Part shown: positions 7,944 through 16,340 of the stretch, one piece after another
Position numbering within the stretch: position 1 is the first letter of the stretch
Layout of the letters: every line of letters begins with the position of its first letter
Source of the DNA: Gammaproteobacteria bacterium
GTDB taxonomy: Bacteria > Pseudomonadota > Gammaproteobacteria > Pseudomonadales > Azotimanducaceae
Direction: 5' to 3'
Assembly: GCA_009837185.1 (NCBI GenBank)
Contig: VXUA01000075.1
Span: 1 to 36,424 of the forward strand
Length of the DNA: 36,424 nucleotides
The notes under the pieces: generated by a model
Told to the model about the DNA's origin: nothing
Databases searched by the model: none
Seen by the model: only the letters and a program-made list of their open reading frames with translations
Program-made: the position numbers and the translations under genes

Positions 7944-10900
7944 CTAGTAGGGAGTGCTTAATTCGTCCTCCTCAATCAAAGCATTTAGGTTTCGAGCGGT
8001 CAGTTCTGCGACTTCAGCAACGCGGCGATCTTCATCTTCAAAATACCGTCGACAATAAGTCAGTTTTTGCTCGCATACTTCTCGAAACATTACGTTTCCA
8101 TTAAACCTGGGCTTACTGGCTACGTACTCTGCGATACATTCAGAAGTAGTGACTTTGTGCTCAAGCGCGATTAGTAGAAGAGTGCGCCAATAGTCTCGTC
8201 CCGGTTCGGCTAACGGTGCAAGCTTCTTTCTCGACGAGATGTCCAACATCAAAAAAACCTTGTAGATCTCTTGACTCGAACCAATGCACGCAACGATCTC
8301 TTCATCGGACAAGTGTTCAAAATTCACCTTGGACAAGAGAGTAAGACGTTCTCTCTCTGACAGTAATTTAATGACCTTTACAGATAGATGCTTTGGGTGG
8401 TTAGTTCGACGACCGATTTCTAACTGATACTGACCTTCCAACCATTGCATACCGAATTCATGATCCTCAGTAAAAATCTGTACAAGGAAGTTGTCGCGAT
8501 TCGCATCTCGTCTCCAATGCAATTTTCCGAGTGATATCGCAGCTTTCCAACGTTTTACGCACAAGCTTGGAGGAGGTCGTCCTGTCTCTTGATAGTATGC
8601 AAGTGCTACGTTGTACGAGATACGTTGACGATCAGAATTGAGTAATTCCAACAAGACGTTTACATCTGTGTCCGTTCCTAAACTAATCTCATCTAGAACG
8701 GATAAATTATTGGATATGTAATCAAGTAGTAGGCTTTGATACTGTTGAAAAATTTCCTTGTTTCTTTTTGACCAGTCGAGTAATTCAAAAAGATACTTTT
8801 CATCTTTGTTATGCCGAGCTAACAATTTAACCGTGTGTTTTGGTCTAAGAGCAAAACTCTTACCTATGAACGATTTCAACAAGTTCCCTGGACACTCTGC
8901 CTCTAGGAACGCGATCAGCCATTCATTTGAGTCTTCGACCTCATCAACGATCAACTGACAAAACTCGTACGCTAGTCGTCGGTCGTGCAGGCCAGCATTG
9001 CTTGCTTCTGCATCAAAATTCACAACTAATTCGGCAGTAACTTCAGGACCTAGGGCGAGATATTTGTGAGCCAGTTGTTGTATTTTTTTGAGTGTTGCTT
9101 CTTCCTGACAGTCTATCGGGGAGGAAAATAGTATCTCAAATTCTGAGTCTATATCTACTTCGAAACATTCGAAAAGCTTTTGATCAAACCTCTCGATTTC
9201 CATGAGCAACCCAGGACTGCTAGCAAATCGTTTAGCTAAGTCATTTCTGATCTGTGTTGCAAATTCTTTTCTCTTATATAGTGTGTCCTCGTCTGGAGTT
9301 CTTTCTACATTAGCATGACACCACTGACGAATTAAGTCGATCGTGTCAATCCACATCTCGGAGATATTCGCAGACTCACACAAGTAATCGACAGCATCGT
9401 CCCACAGTCTTTGGAGTTCGTTGGTTTGCTCAATGTTCGGAACGGCTGAGTAATACCATATCTCATCCAGAATTGGCGAGGGCGTAGTTCCTTCCCATGA
9501 ACCCTTAAAGGCTTCAGTGAGCGCAAAGTTTGCAACCCTTGCTGCTTCTTTTCCAATGTTAGTCTTACTCTTCATCCAATTAACTGTGGTTTCAACAAGT
9601 GCTTTACGACGGCTTATTGCTTCTGGATCCTCTTGTGATCTTTCAGTTACCCAAGCGTAGAGTACATCCTGCATTTGAGAAAAGGAACCGTTAAAGTTCT
9701 CACTCTCCTCAATCACATGATCGAAATACTGTGGGAGAAAGCGTTTCGGATTTACCCTTAAGAAACCCCTTGCAGTTTCCAGATATCGCTCTGGAAACTC
9801 TTTGATCACGAAGTCCGCTTCATGCTCCCCAAGGCTCGCAAAGTGAATCAGATCAAGATTGGTCATCTGGTCCTTGTATTGTTTTATTATGAACTCAATG
9901 TGTTGTCGTACTTGAGTACCAAACGCATGTATACAGATTAGTACTTTAAGTGCGCATCGTTTTGAACTGGCTTGTCGAAATAGAGCAAAATAGGTATCGT
10001 TCTTCACTGTAGTACTAAAAAAGACGCTTCGGACCAGTGCATACGCTAACGGCGACGGTCGTACTACGATGTTTTCACCGTGTGTGAAGATGATGCCCGC
10101 GTATGCTAAATCTTGTAAGCGACCCATCAGACTGGTCTCACTCATACTTAGGTGATTCGCGACTGCTTTTAAAGGCATCCCAAAATCACCACCAACAGCA
10201 ATGGCCGCTAACAATGGTTTTGTCTCTCCCTCTATATGCTCAACCAACCTTGGGATGAGCTCTTTCATGAGTGCTTCCCCGGACACAAGATCGGTTAAAT
10301 TTGCAGAACTTCGCGTGTGTAGTTGACACAGTGATACAGCCAATCCTGGCATTCCAGCAGCTTGTTGTCCAATCACTGCTTGAATCTGGCGAGCATACAC
10401 TCCCTGAGCCACCACGATCTCAAAGATCTGCCGACCGCTGAGTGGTTGTAACAAAATGGTGTCTTGATTGTCGATTTGGAGAATCTGTTGGATATCGGAC
10501 ACGAACTTCTCGATCGACCAACAGGACGCGACTATTCGAAAATTCGCATTTATTGTCCTTCTAATATGGTACAACGTTTGTAGCAATTCTGTATCAGAAT
10601 GTGCGTCGTCGTACAGGATAATATCGGGTTGTTTATCTCTTATTTCATCCGCGATTCGGTCTTTATCACCGCCGCATAAGAATAGAGCACCTGACTCGTT
10701 AACGAGATGGTAGAAGATGAATGTTTTTCCAGAGCCTGGTGGCCCAACTAATAAGCAGTCCCCTTTTGATTGTTGAAGAGTTGATAGTTCGTTTTCTCGA
10801 CCTACGATAGTATCACTGAAGATCGGTCTGCTAGATCTCGAGAAAGAACTCAGCGATTGAGGGTATCCTGGAATATTAAATAGCTTTATCCTCCAATCTG

Positions 10901-11501
10901 AATTGGTGTAAAGTTGCTCCGAGAACCAATGTTGGTCATAGATCCCGCCGATTGTGAAACTGTGTTTTCTTGCAAACTCTCTTATTTTTATTCTTGTACT
11001 CTCTCTAACGGTTTTTGTGGTAGCAAGATGCACTCGTCGAGATGTGGTGTAGGAAGAAACTTTTTCTAGATTCCTTTTAAAATTCTGCAATATGTTCGTT
11101 TCTGTAGTCACAATTAAAGGACTGGGTTCAGCATCATCGTCTTCCACCTCTCCATCAAATCCATAATCGCTGCTACCACCGACTAGTACTACACGCAATC
11201 CCGAACGTCGAAGAAGTGATGCTGCACAGTTTTCAAAGTCGGTTGAATCAACTTTCGCATTCAATGCCTCTAAGATTTTTTTATGCAGCGGATCCTTTAT
11301 CGTCGCGTTGTACCCTGACAAAAGAAAACCGGGTGCTTCAAGATCGGACTTCATGCGAAGATATCGTTCTAACCACGGCGGCGCGTGCTCTTCAGTTCTC
11401 TCCCACTTTGAGTAAGTGCTCGAAGTTACGCCCAATTCCGCCGCTAGTTCTTTTTGCGTCAGTCCCAAGCGCCCTCTTAAAGATTTCAATACTTGCGTCA
11501 T
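7944..11501 (-). CDS. XRE-HTH / Mrr-like / STAND NTPase defence protein
   Basis: A 1185-aa multidomain protein. Residues about 3-55 are an XRE-type helix-turn-helix (LTQKELAAELGVTSSTYSKW). Residues about 85-190 look like an Mrr-type PD-(D/E)XK fold (DYGFDGEV with D116; E134), but the usual Q/E-x-K lysine is absent at E134, so it may be a nucleic-acid-binding or inactive version. Residues 253-260 are a Walker A (GPPGSGKT) and residues near 292-300 a Walker B-like DIILYDDAH, followed by a winged-helix-like region and about 700 residues of helical repeats. This is the layout of STAND sensors such as AVAST proteins, which detect phage proteins and activate an N-terminal effector. The DNA-binding N-terminus is unusual and suggests autoregulation or DNA recruitment. 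The 215-aa gene 54 bp downstream is a likely partner. Confidence 0.8.
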   Translation of the reverse strand: MTQVLKSLRGRLGLTQKELAAELGVTSSTYSKWERTEEHAPPWLERYLRMKSDLEAPGFLLSGYNATIKDPLHKKILEALNAKVDSTDFENCAASLLRRSGLRVVLVGGSSDYGFDGEVEDDDAEPSPLIVTTETNILQNFKRNLEKVSSYTTSRRVHLATTKTVRESTRIKIREFARKHSFTIGGIYDQHWFSEQLYTNSDWRIKLFNIPGYPQSLSSFSRSSRPIFSDTIVGRENELSTLQQSKGDCLLVGPPGSGKTFIFYHLVNESGALFLCGGDKDRIADEIRDKQPDIILYDDAHSDTELLQTLYHIRRTINANFRIVASCWSIEKFVSDIQQILQIDNQDTILLQPLSGRQIFEIVVAQGVYARQIQAVIGQQAAGMPGLAVSLCQLHTRSSANLTDLVSGEALMKELIPRLVEHIEGETKPLLAAIAVGGDFGMPLKAVANHLSMSETSLMGRLQDLAYAGIIFTHGENIVVRPSPLAYALVRSVFFSTTVKNDTYFALFRQASSKRCALKVLICIHAFGTQVRQHIEFIIKQYKDQMTNLDLIHFASLGEHEADFVIKEFPERYLETARGFLRVNPKRFLPQYFDHVIEESENFNGSFSQMQDVLYAWVTERSQEDPEAISRRKALVETTVNWMKSKTNIGKEAARVANFALTEAFKGSWEGTTPSPILDEIWYYSAVPNIEQTNELQRLWDDAVDYLCESANISEMWIDTIDLIRQWCHANVERTPDEDTLYKRKEFATQIRNDLAKRFASSPGLLMEIERFDQKLFECFEVDIDSEFEILFSSPIDCQEEATLKKIQQLAHKYLALGPEVTAELVVNFDAEASNAGLHDRRLAYEFCQLIVDEVEDSNEWLIAFLEAECPGNLLKSFIGKSFALRPKHTVKLLARHNKDEKYLFELLDWSKRNKEIFQQYQSLLLDYISNNLSVLDEISLGTDTDVNVLLELLNSDRQRISYNVALAYYQETGRPPPSLCVKRWKAAISLGKLHWRRDANRDNFLVQIFTEDHEFGMQWLEGQYQLEIGRRTNHPKHLSVKVIKLLSERERLTLLSKVNFEHLSDEEIVACIGSSQEIYKVFLMLDISSRKKLAPLAEPGRDYWRTLLLIALEHKVTTSECIAEYVASKPRFNGNVMFREVCEQKLTYCRRYFEDEDRRVAEVAELTARNLNALIEEDELSTPY

Positions 11502-11535
11502 AATATATATTCGTTATTTCAGTAGTTATATATTA
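11501..11535 (-). promoter_or_regulatory. AT-rich inverted repeat over the STAND gene start, possible operator
   Basis: TAATATATA at 11501-11509 and TATATATTA at 11527-11535 form perfect 9-nt inverted arms with a 17-nt spacer, directly at the start codon of the XRE-containing gene. Several TATAAT-like boxes for minus-strand transcription lie in the same stretch. An XRE protein binding its own promoter would be typical, so this is a candidate autoregulatory operator, although low-complexity AT sequence forms such arms easily. Confidence 0.35.
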
Positions 11536-12090
11536 CATATAAATAACCCATTGTTGGAATTTACTCTGAATTTTGTTTTGATGTCCGTTGAACAGTCTAG
11601 CATATTGTCGCATACATGAACACGCGAAACGAAGTGCGCTTGCAGAATTTCTGTTCTATGTAGCGTCCTGAATGGCGTGTTCGTACAGTATCATCGGATG
11701 TTTTAGTCAGACGAGTTCAGTTCTCCCCAAACTCACATCCGCATGACGATTCAAGAGCACCGGGCTAGAGCTTATTGTGCCGATGGACGGTAGTCGTAAT
11801 GTTGCGCTATCAACTTTACTCTGTACTACAGACAGGTAATTTTGGGAATTGCTGTAGAACCACGCTCCACCGCACGTCGCCGTTCATACGCTACTTGGGA
11901 CTGATAGTCCAACCTGTATGCACTCAGTGTCGATTGTAAAACGCGTTCAGGTAGCTAAGTACCTCCAGCTACTTTTCGTACGAGTACGAAGTCGTTGCCG
12001 TCGTTGACGATCAATTCACTCGGTCTCCAACGCCGGTTCAGAGGATTTGAGTAGCTAAAATCCGAAAACAATTTTCGATGGCTCTCACTT
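11502..12090. other. Divergent intergenic region, 589 bp
   Basis: This lies between the minus-strand STAND gene and the plus-strand PLD operon and must hold both promoters. The left 50 bp are very AT-rich. I see no convincing reading frame, tRNA or repeat array in the rest. Near the right end, CGAAAA-CAA-TTTTCG at 12063-12077 is a perfect 6-bp stem-loop, 13 nt before the PLD start codon. No clear Shine-Dalgarno precedes that start, so the hairpin may control its translation or be an operator. Confidence 0.5.
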
Positions 12091-13302
12091 ATGAAGTTTC
12101 TCAATAGCTCTCAAACTGCGACGAAACTCGTTCATCTCATCGAATTACACTCGAATGTGTCTTTTGCGGTTGCGTGGGCTACCTCAGGAAAAGACAATCC
12201 GGTTTTCGACGCACTGCGAGAGGGACGCGAGAAAATACGAACGTCTGTCGTTGGCACGTCAGGCTATATCACGGACCCTCGTTTGTTGGAGTGGTGTATG
12301 CAGAAAAAGTCGCCCGTACGATGCGTCAAAACAGACACTCCATTGTTTCATCCTAAGATATACATCTTGTGGTCGGAAGACCTGTGGGATTTACTAATCG
12401 GAAGCGCAAATTTGACTGGGGGAGGATTGAAATGGAACACAGAATTGATGCTTCACATGAGTAACGACGACTGTAGTGCTGAGTTGTTTCGTAATGCACA
12501 GAAGGAAATCAACAGATATTGGAATCAGTCGGATGAAATAACGAGAGCATGGCTCAATCAATATCGGAAGAAACACAGATTTCACACGACCAACCAGCAA
12601 AAAATTCAAGCTCCTTCCCTGACCGATGTCGAGATTCCAGATCTCCTTCAATTAAGCTGGTCCGAGTTTTATTCGAAAATTCAGTCAAAAGGCGAAGAGT
12701 CCGAAATCAAGAATAGGATGAACCTTCTGCGATTTGCTAAGAAAAAATTCGATGACTATGACCGTTTTAGTGAACTTCCCGATGCTGATCGTCAGTTACT
12801 TGCGGCAACGGTTCGCCAAGATGAGGGCGCGTCCGCAAAATCGGAACTGGAGATTGGATGGTTTGGTTTTCAAACAGGATATGGGGGCTATCGGAAAGCA
12901 ATAAACGACAATAACAGCAATCTGTCGAATGCACTATCATTTATTCCCCTGCCACAATCGACAGATGTTCAAAAAAGTGATTACCTCAGGTGTGTTGAAG
13001 AGTACAAGAGAGCATTTGATGGGAAGAAATATGGTCTAAGCCTCCTTACTCGGTTGCTCGCACTTAAAAGACCTGACGTTTTTGTACCTTGGAACAATGG
13101 AAATCATAGAAAATTGAGAACAGCTCTCGTGCTGAAACCTACTTTGAATACTAGAGACTTCGAGCGATATTGGGGTGATGTAATCGAAAGAATCAGAGAT
13201 GCTCCTTGGCACCACTCACGTCGTCCGATCGCTCGTGTACAAGGCGAAATATGGGACGCTCGGGTCGCGATGCTGGATGTACTGTTCTATGATCCAGATT
13301 AA
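12091..13302 (+). CDS. Single-HKD phospholipase D-like protein, first gene of four-gene operon
   Basis: A 403-aa protein with one PLD motif: FHPK (H87, K89) followed by LLIGSANLTGGG around residues 101-112. One HKD half suggests a homodimeric active site, as in Nuc/BfiI-type PLD nucleases and DrmC of DISARM. The remaining 250 residues are helical and charged, with no recognisable fold; the C-terminal part (about 290-400) is rich in aromatic and basic residues and could bind DNA. Its stop is 8 nt before the TTG start of the DUF6361 gene, so it belongs to the same operon. I infer a nuclease or DNA-end-binding subunit of the four-gene system. Confidence 0.82.
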   Translation: MKFLNSSQTATKLVHLIELHSNVSFAVAWATSGKDNPVFDALREGREKIRTSVVGTSGYITDPRLLEWCMQKKSPVRCVKTDTPLFHPKIYILWSEDLWDLLIGSANLTGGGLKWNTELMLHMSNDDCSAELFRNAQKEINRYWNQSDEITRAWLNQYRKKHRFHTTNQQKIQAPSLTDVEIPDLLQLSWSEFYSKIQSKGEESEIKNRMNLLRFAKKKFDDYDRFSELPDADRQLLAATVRQDEGASAKSELEIGWFGFQTGYGGYRKAINDNNSNLSNALSFIPLPQSTDVQKSDYLRCVEEYKRAFDGKKYGLSLLTRLLALKRPDVFVPWNNGNHRKLRTALVLKPTLNTRDFERYWGDVIERIRDAPWHHSRRPIARVQGEIWDARVAMLDVLFYDPD

Positions 13303-13310
13303 GAAGTAGA

Positions 13311-14525
13311 TTGCTTCAACCCACACTCACATGGCTTGATCTCACGGCAAGAGATCGCGACAGAATGCAAACACTTTTGAACTTGTTCAATGAACCGGGC
13401 ACAGTAGACGAAATGGGTCTGGGTCTGATTCGAGATGCTTTTTCAGGTGAACTGTTTCCGGGGATAACGTCCTTACAGACGCACTTGCGTTATGTCCTAT
13501 TTATCCCTTGGGTGTACAAGAAACTCGACACCCAACGGAACGCAAAAGAAGAATTAAATGAAAGTCTACGGCAGCTCGAAGTCAAACTGATCAAACCACT
13601 TGCGAAAACCGGAGAGACTGGAGTCATCGGTATAAGCGCAGGCGCGAGTATTCAAAGACGACCAAGTTCAATTTACTGGAACTGTTTGCGCACGTGGGGG
13701 ATATTCCAGTACCCTCGTTCTCAAAGTTGGTATCACTCACAATTATCAAGGCAGAGAGATCAGCTTTCTGTTCGCTCAAGCACTCATGATGATCCAACCA
13801 AGGACCGGCCATTTTGGCACCCAAAATTACCTGATACTGCTCCAGACTTTCCTAGGTCTGTTACTTTTGAGCTAAGACAGAAGGAAGCGGCTTTCGTTCA
13901 GGAGCAAATAACGACGCATTGCTCCCGTTCGCTATTGGCATTCTTAGCAAACAATCCGCAAAAACAACTTGATGGAAGTTTTTGGGACCTGTCGGTGATT
14001 AACGAAGCAAGCACATCGATAAGAGAAACAGTGGAGCTTGCTCGACGGTTTTCGTTGTTCGCGGAGAGTATGCCGCTGGTTTATAACTTGATGCTCGCTG
14101 AACGACAGACGAAATTAGCTGAGATTGGTGCTGAAGCAGCGGCACTAGTGGAAGAGTATCAACAGCGTCTTCAAGAATGGATCACACGGGAGAGTGCGGA
14201 GGATGATCTATTCATTCCGAGCGATCTGTGGTGCTTTCTGTCCCAGGTACGTGCAAATCTCAAACATCCTACCAAGCGATTCATTGACGCTTGGGCTGAC
14301 AGGATCGCAGCTATAGGCGTCTCGAACATTGGTACGGATAGGGAGATTCGAGATAGTGTAGAAGAGCAAGAAGTCAATATAAAACGGGAGGAACGCGCCC
14401 GACTCAAAAATATTGATCGTTTACGAGACTGGCCCGGAGGTTCTGGTCTTGGTCGCCTCGATTTCAATTGGTTACGTGCGAAGGAACTATTGTTGGAACT
14501 CTATCAAGGATTAATAAATTGCTAG
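13311..14525 (+). CDS. DUF6361 family protein
   Basis: A 404-aa protein beginning at TTG 13311, 8 nt after the PLD stop. The N-terminus (LTWLDLTARDRDRMQTLL, then DEMGLGLIRDAF) matches the known DUF6361 opening, a W-L-D-x-s...D-R-x-R block followed by a LGIGxIRDAF-type motif. FPGIT (49-53), RY (60-61) and PW (66-67) follow. DUF6361 has no established activity as far as I know, but it commonly sits beside PLD and helicase genes. The next ATG in frame (residue 19) would remove the conserved WLD block, which supports the TTG start. It overlaps the downstream PLD gene by 7 nt. The gene at 248-1900 is a distant relative with the same motif spacing. Confidence 0.85.
   Translation: MLQPTLTWLDLTARDRDRMQTLLNLFNEPGTVDEMGLGLIRDAFSGELFPGITSLQTHLRYVLFIPWVYKKLDTQRNAKEELNESLRQLEVKLIKPLAKTGETGVIGISAGASIQRRPSSIYWNCLRTWGIFQYPRSQSWYHSQLSRQRDQLSVRSSTHDDPTKDRPFWHPKLPDTAPDFPRSVTFELRQKEAAFVQEQITTHCSRSLLAFLANNPQKQLDGSFWDLSVINEASTSIRETVELARRFSLFAESMPLVYNLMLAERQTKLAEIGAEAAALVEEYQQRLQEWITRESAEDDLFIPSDLWCFLSQVRANLKHPTKRFIDAWADRIAAIGVSNIGTDREIRDSVEEQEVNIKREERARLKNIDRLRDWPGGSGLGRLDFNWLRAKELLLELYQGLINC
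14506..14510 (+). promoter_or_regulatory. Ribosome binding site that decides a TTG start
   Basis: AAGGA at 14506-14510 lies 8 nt before TTG 14519, inside the end of the DUF6361 gene. It supports initiation at 14519 rather than at the upstream in-frame TTG at 14468, and indicates translational coupling. Confidence 0.6.
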
Positions 14526-16327
14526 CGTACGACAATCGTGCAGTCGCGTTAGAGCTATTTCGACCTCCATCGGGATCTCGACTCGATTTCGCTGTAGTCC
14601 TTTCTTACACTTTGAATCTTGAGGCACTACTAGCTCTACCTCTCGCTGTCGTTTCGCATCAAGAAGCAGGTATTGAGGAACTTCTACAAGATCCTATCCG
14701 GTTATTACAGAGTCTTCGAGAAGTGGGAGACAAAATTCATGTCTTTGTCGACGAGACTGGTGTTCACGTTCCGCAACGACGACATCCAGTATTTGTCGCG
14801 TTGGAAAGTTGTGTACATCTCGTTCGTGCTCCTAACGATGGTGTTTTTCATCCGAAATTGTGGGTTGCGCGATTTCTTCAGTCTGATGGCACTCCCTCTA
14901 TTCGAGTCGCAATTCTCTCTCGAAACTTAACCTATGATCGATCTCTCGATCTAGCGCTCGTCAGCGAAGCACGACCCCGTGAGGAATTGGTTCCGGGTTC
15001 TAAACCCATTCGCGATCTACTTGAAGAGCTCACTTCATTGAGTAGACCACGGATTCCAAAGAATCTGTCAACTAGATTGAACACAATGGGTGAAGAGATT
15101 TCTCGCTGTGAATTTCTACCACCAGAAGGATTCCATCAATCACCTATTGAATTTCAACCAATCGGAATTCCTGGATACCCTCGATTGAATCTCAATGTCG
15201 AGTACGGAAAACGTGTGTTTGCAGTCGCGCCATTCGTTAACAGAAGTGCTTTAGACGCAGTACGAGTACTGGGACCGACCGAGAGTCGGTTAATTAGTCG
15301 TCCCCATGAACTTGACACAGTACCCGCGGAGTGTTTGGAAGAATGGAGTTCCGTGAAGTTTTTAGATGACGATATAAATTACTCAGATGAGGAGATGGTT
15401 GATGAAGATATATCCAACGAAGATACAAACACTTCACTAGCAGGACTACATGCGAAGTTTGTTGTTGTCGAACACAAGCGATCACAAGCAACTTGGACTC
15501 TTGGATCAGCAAATTTAACTGCCGCTGCGTTCAATGGGCACAACGTAGAAATAGTTGCACAACTATCAGGACACGCAAACCGAGTGGGGATCGACTCGGT
15601 TTGGAAGGAAATCGAAGTCTTTTGCCACGAGTACAAGTCGTCTCAAGAAATGAAAGAGCGTTCCGAGGAAGAACAGAACGCGCGGAAGTTACTCAACGAA
15701 GCTGAAAGCAACTTTCTTGATTCTCAAACACTCCGAATCTCGTGTAAACCAGAGGATTCAGGAGAACTCTGGGAATGGTCTTTAATTGGAGGGTTCAAAA
15801 TTGATCAGGACGTGAAGGTACACGCATGGCCTATCTCTGTTAACAAAGATGAAAGCAAGGAACTTCAGTTGCCGGTCAGTTGGCAGAGCATGCCAGAGGA
15901 GCGATTGATATCGTTTGTAGCGTTTCGCTTCTCGGTCCAAAAATTTCCTGATCTTGATGAATCGTTCGTACTGAATTTACAAATTTCCGGTGTCTGCCCT
16001 GACCGAGTAGACAAAGTACTAAGGTCCGTGATTGACAGTACCGAGAAACTATTGCTATTTTTGCGATTACTACTCGGAGAAAATCATGATGACTGGATTG
16101 TGTCGTCAGAGAATGGAACCAAAGTCCAAGATGTGTTCTACAAAGCAGGCTTTGCGTTGGAGACTCTACTTGAAGATCTTCTGAGGGTAGTTTCTCGTCA
16201 TCCCGATCGTCTTGAGCCGTTTCAGAAACTGATTGCCAACCTCAATGAGACTCCTGAGGGTCGCGCACTCATCCCCAAAAAACTCGAGACACTTTGGCAA
16301 GCAGTCGAACAAGCTCTAGCAAAGTGA
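14519..16327 (+). CDS. Two-HKD phospholipase D-like protein
   Basis: A 602-aa protein counted from TTG 14519. Two PLD half-motifs are present: FHPK (H111? by this start H111 and K113) followed by AILSRNLTYD, and LHAK (H311, K313) followed by TLGSANLTAAAF. The two halves probably form one active site within the chain, giving a phosphodiesterase or nuclease. An acidic loop (about residues 280-305) separates them, and the C-terminal 200 residues are helical. It overlaps the DUF6361 stop by 7 nt and ends 13 nt before the helicase, so it sits at the centre of the operon. It parallels the 852-aa PLD protein at 1890-4448 but lacks that protein's long C-terminal extension. DISARM and Mokosh systems also pair PLD proteins with helicases. 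Confidence 0.83.
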   Translation: MLAYDNRAVALELFRPPSGSRLDFAVVLSYTLNLEALLALPLAVVSHQEAGIEELLQDPIRLLQSLREVGDKIHVFVDETGVHVPQRRHPVFVALESCVHLVRAPNDGVFHPKLWVARFLQSDGTPSIRVAILSRNLTYDRSLDLALVSEARPREELVPGSKPIRDLLEELTSLSRPRIPKNLSTRLNTMGEEISRCEFLPPEGFHQSPIEFQPIGIPGYPRLNLNVEYGKRVFAVAPFVNRSALDAVRVLGPTESRLISRPHELDTVPAECLEEWSSVKFLDDDINYSDEEMVDEDISNEDTNTSLAGLHAKFVVVEHKRSQATWTLGSANLTAAAFNGHNVEIVAQLSGHANRVGIDSVWKEIEVFCHEYKSSQEMKERSEEEQNARKLLNEAESNFLDSQTLRISCKPEDSGELWEWSLIGGFKIDQDVKVHAWPISVNKDESKELQLPVSWQSMPEERLISFVAFRFSVQKFPDLDESFVLNLQISGVCPDRVDKVLRSVIDSTEKLLLFLRLLLGENHDDWIVSSENGTKVQDVFYKAGFALETLLEDLLRVVSRHPDRLEPFQKLIANLNETPEGRALIPKKLETLWQAVEQALAK

Positions 16328-16340
16328 AAGAAACCCAATA

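Noticed and set aside
7944-11501. XRE domain as controller protein of the restriction-modification unit
   Set aside because: It is part of a 1185-aa STAND protein on the opposite strand, more than 8 kb away, so it is not a small C-protein.
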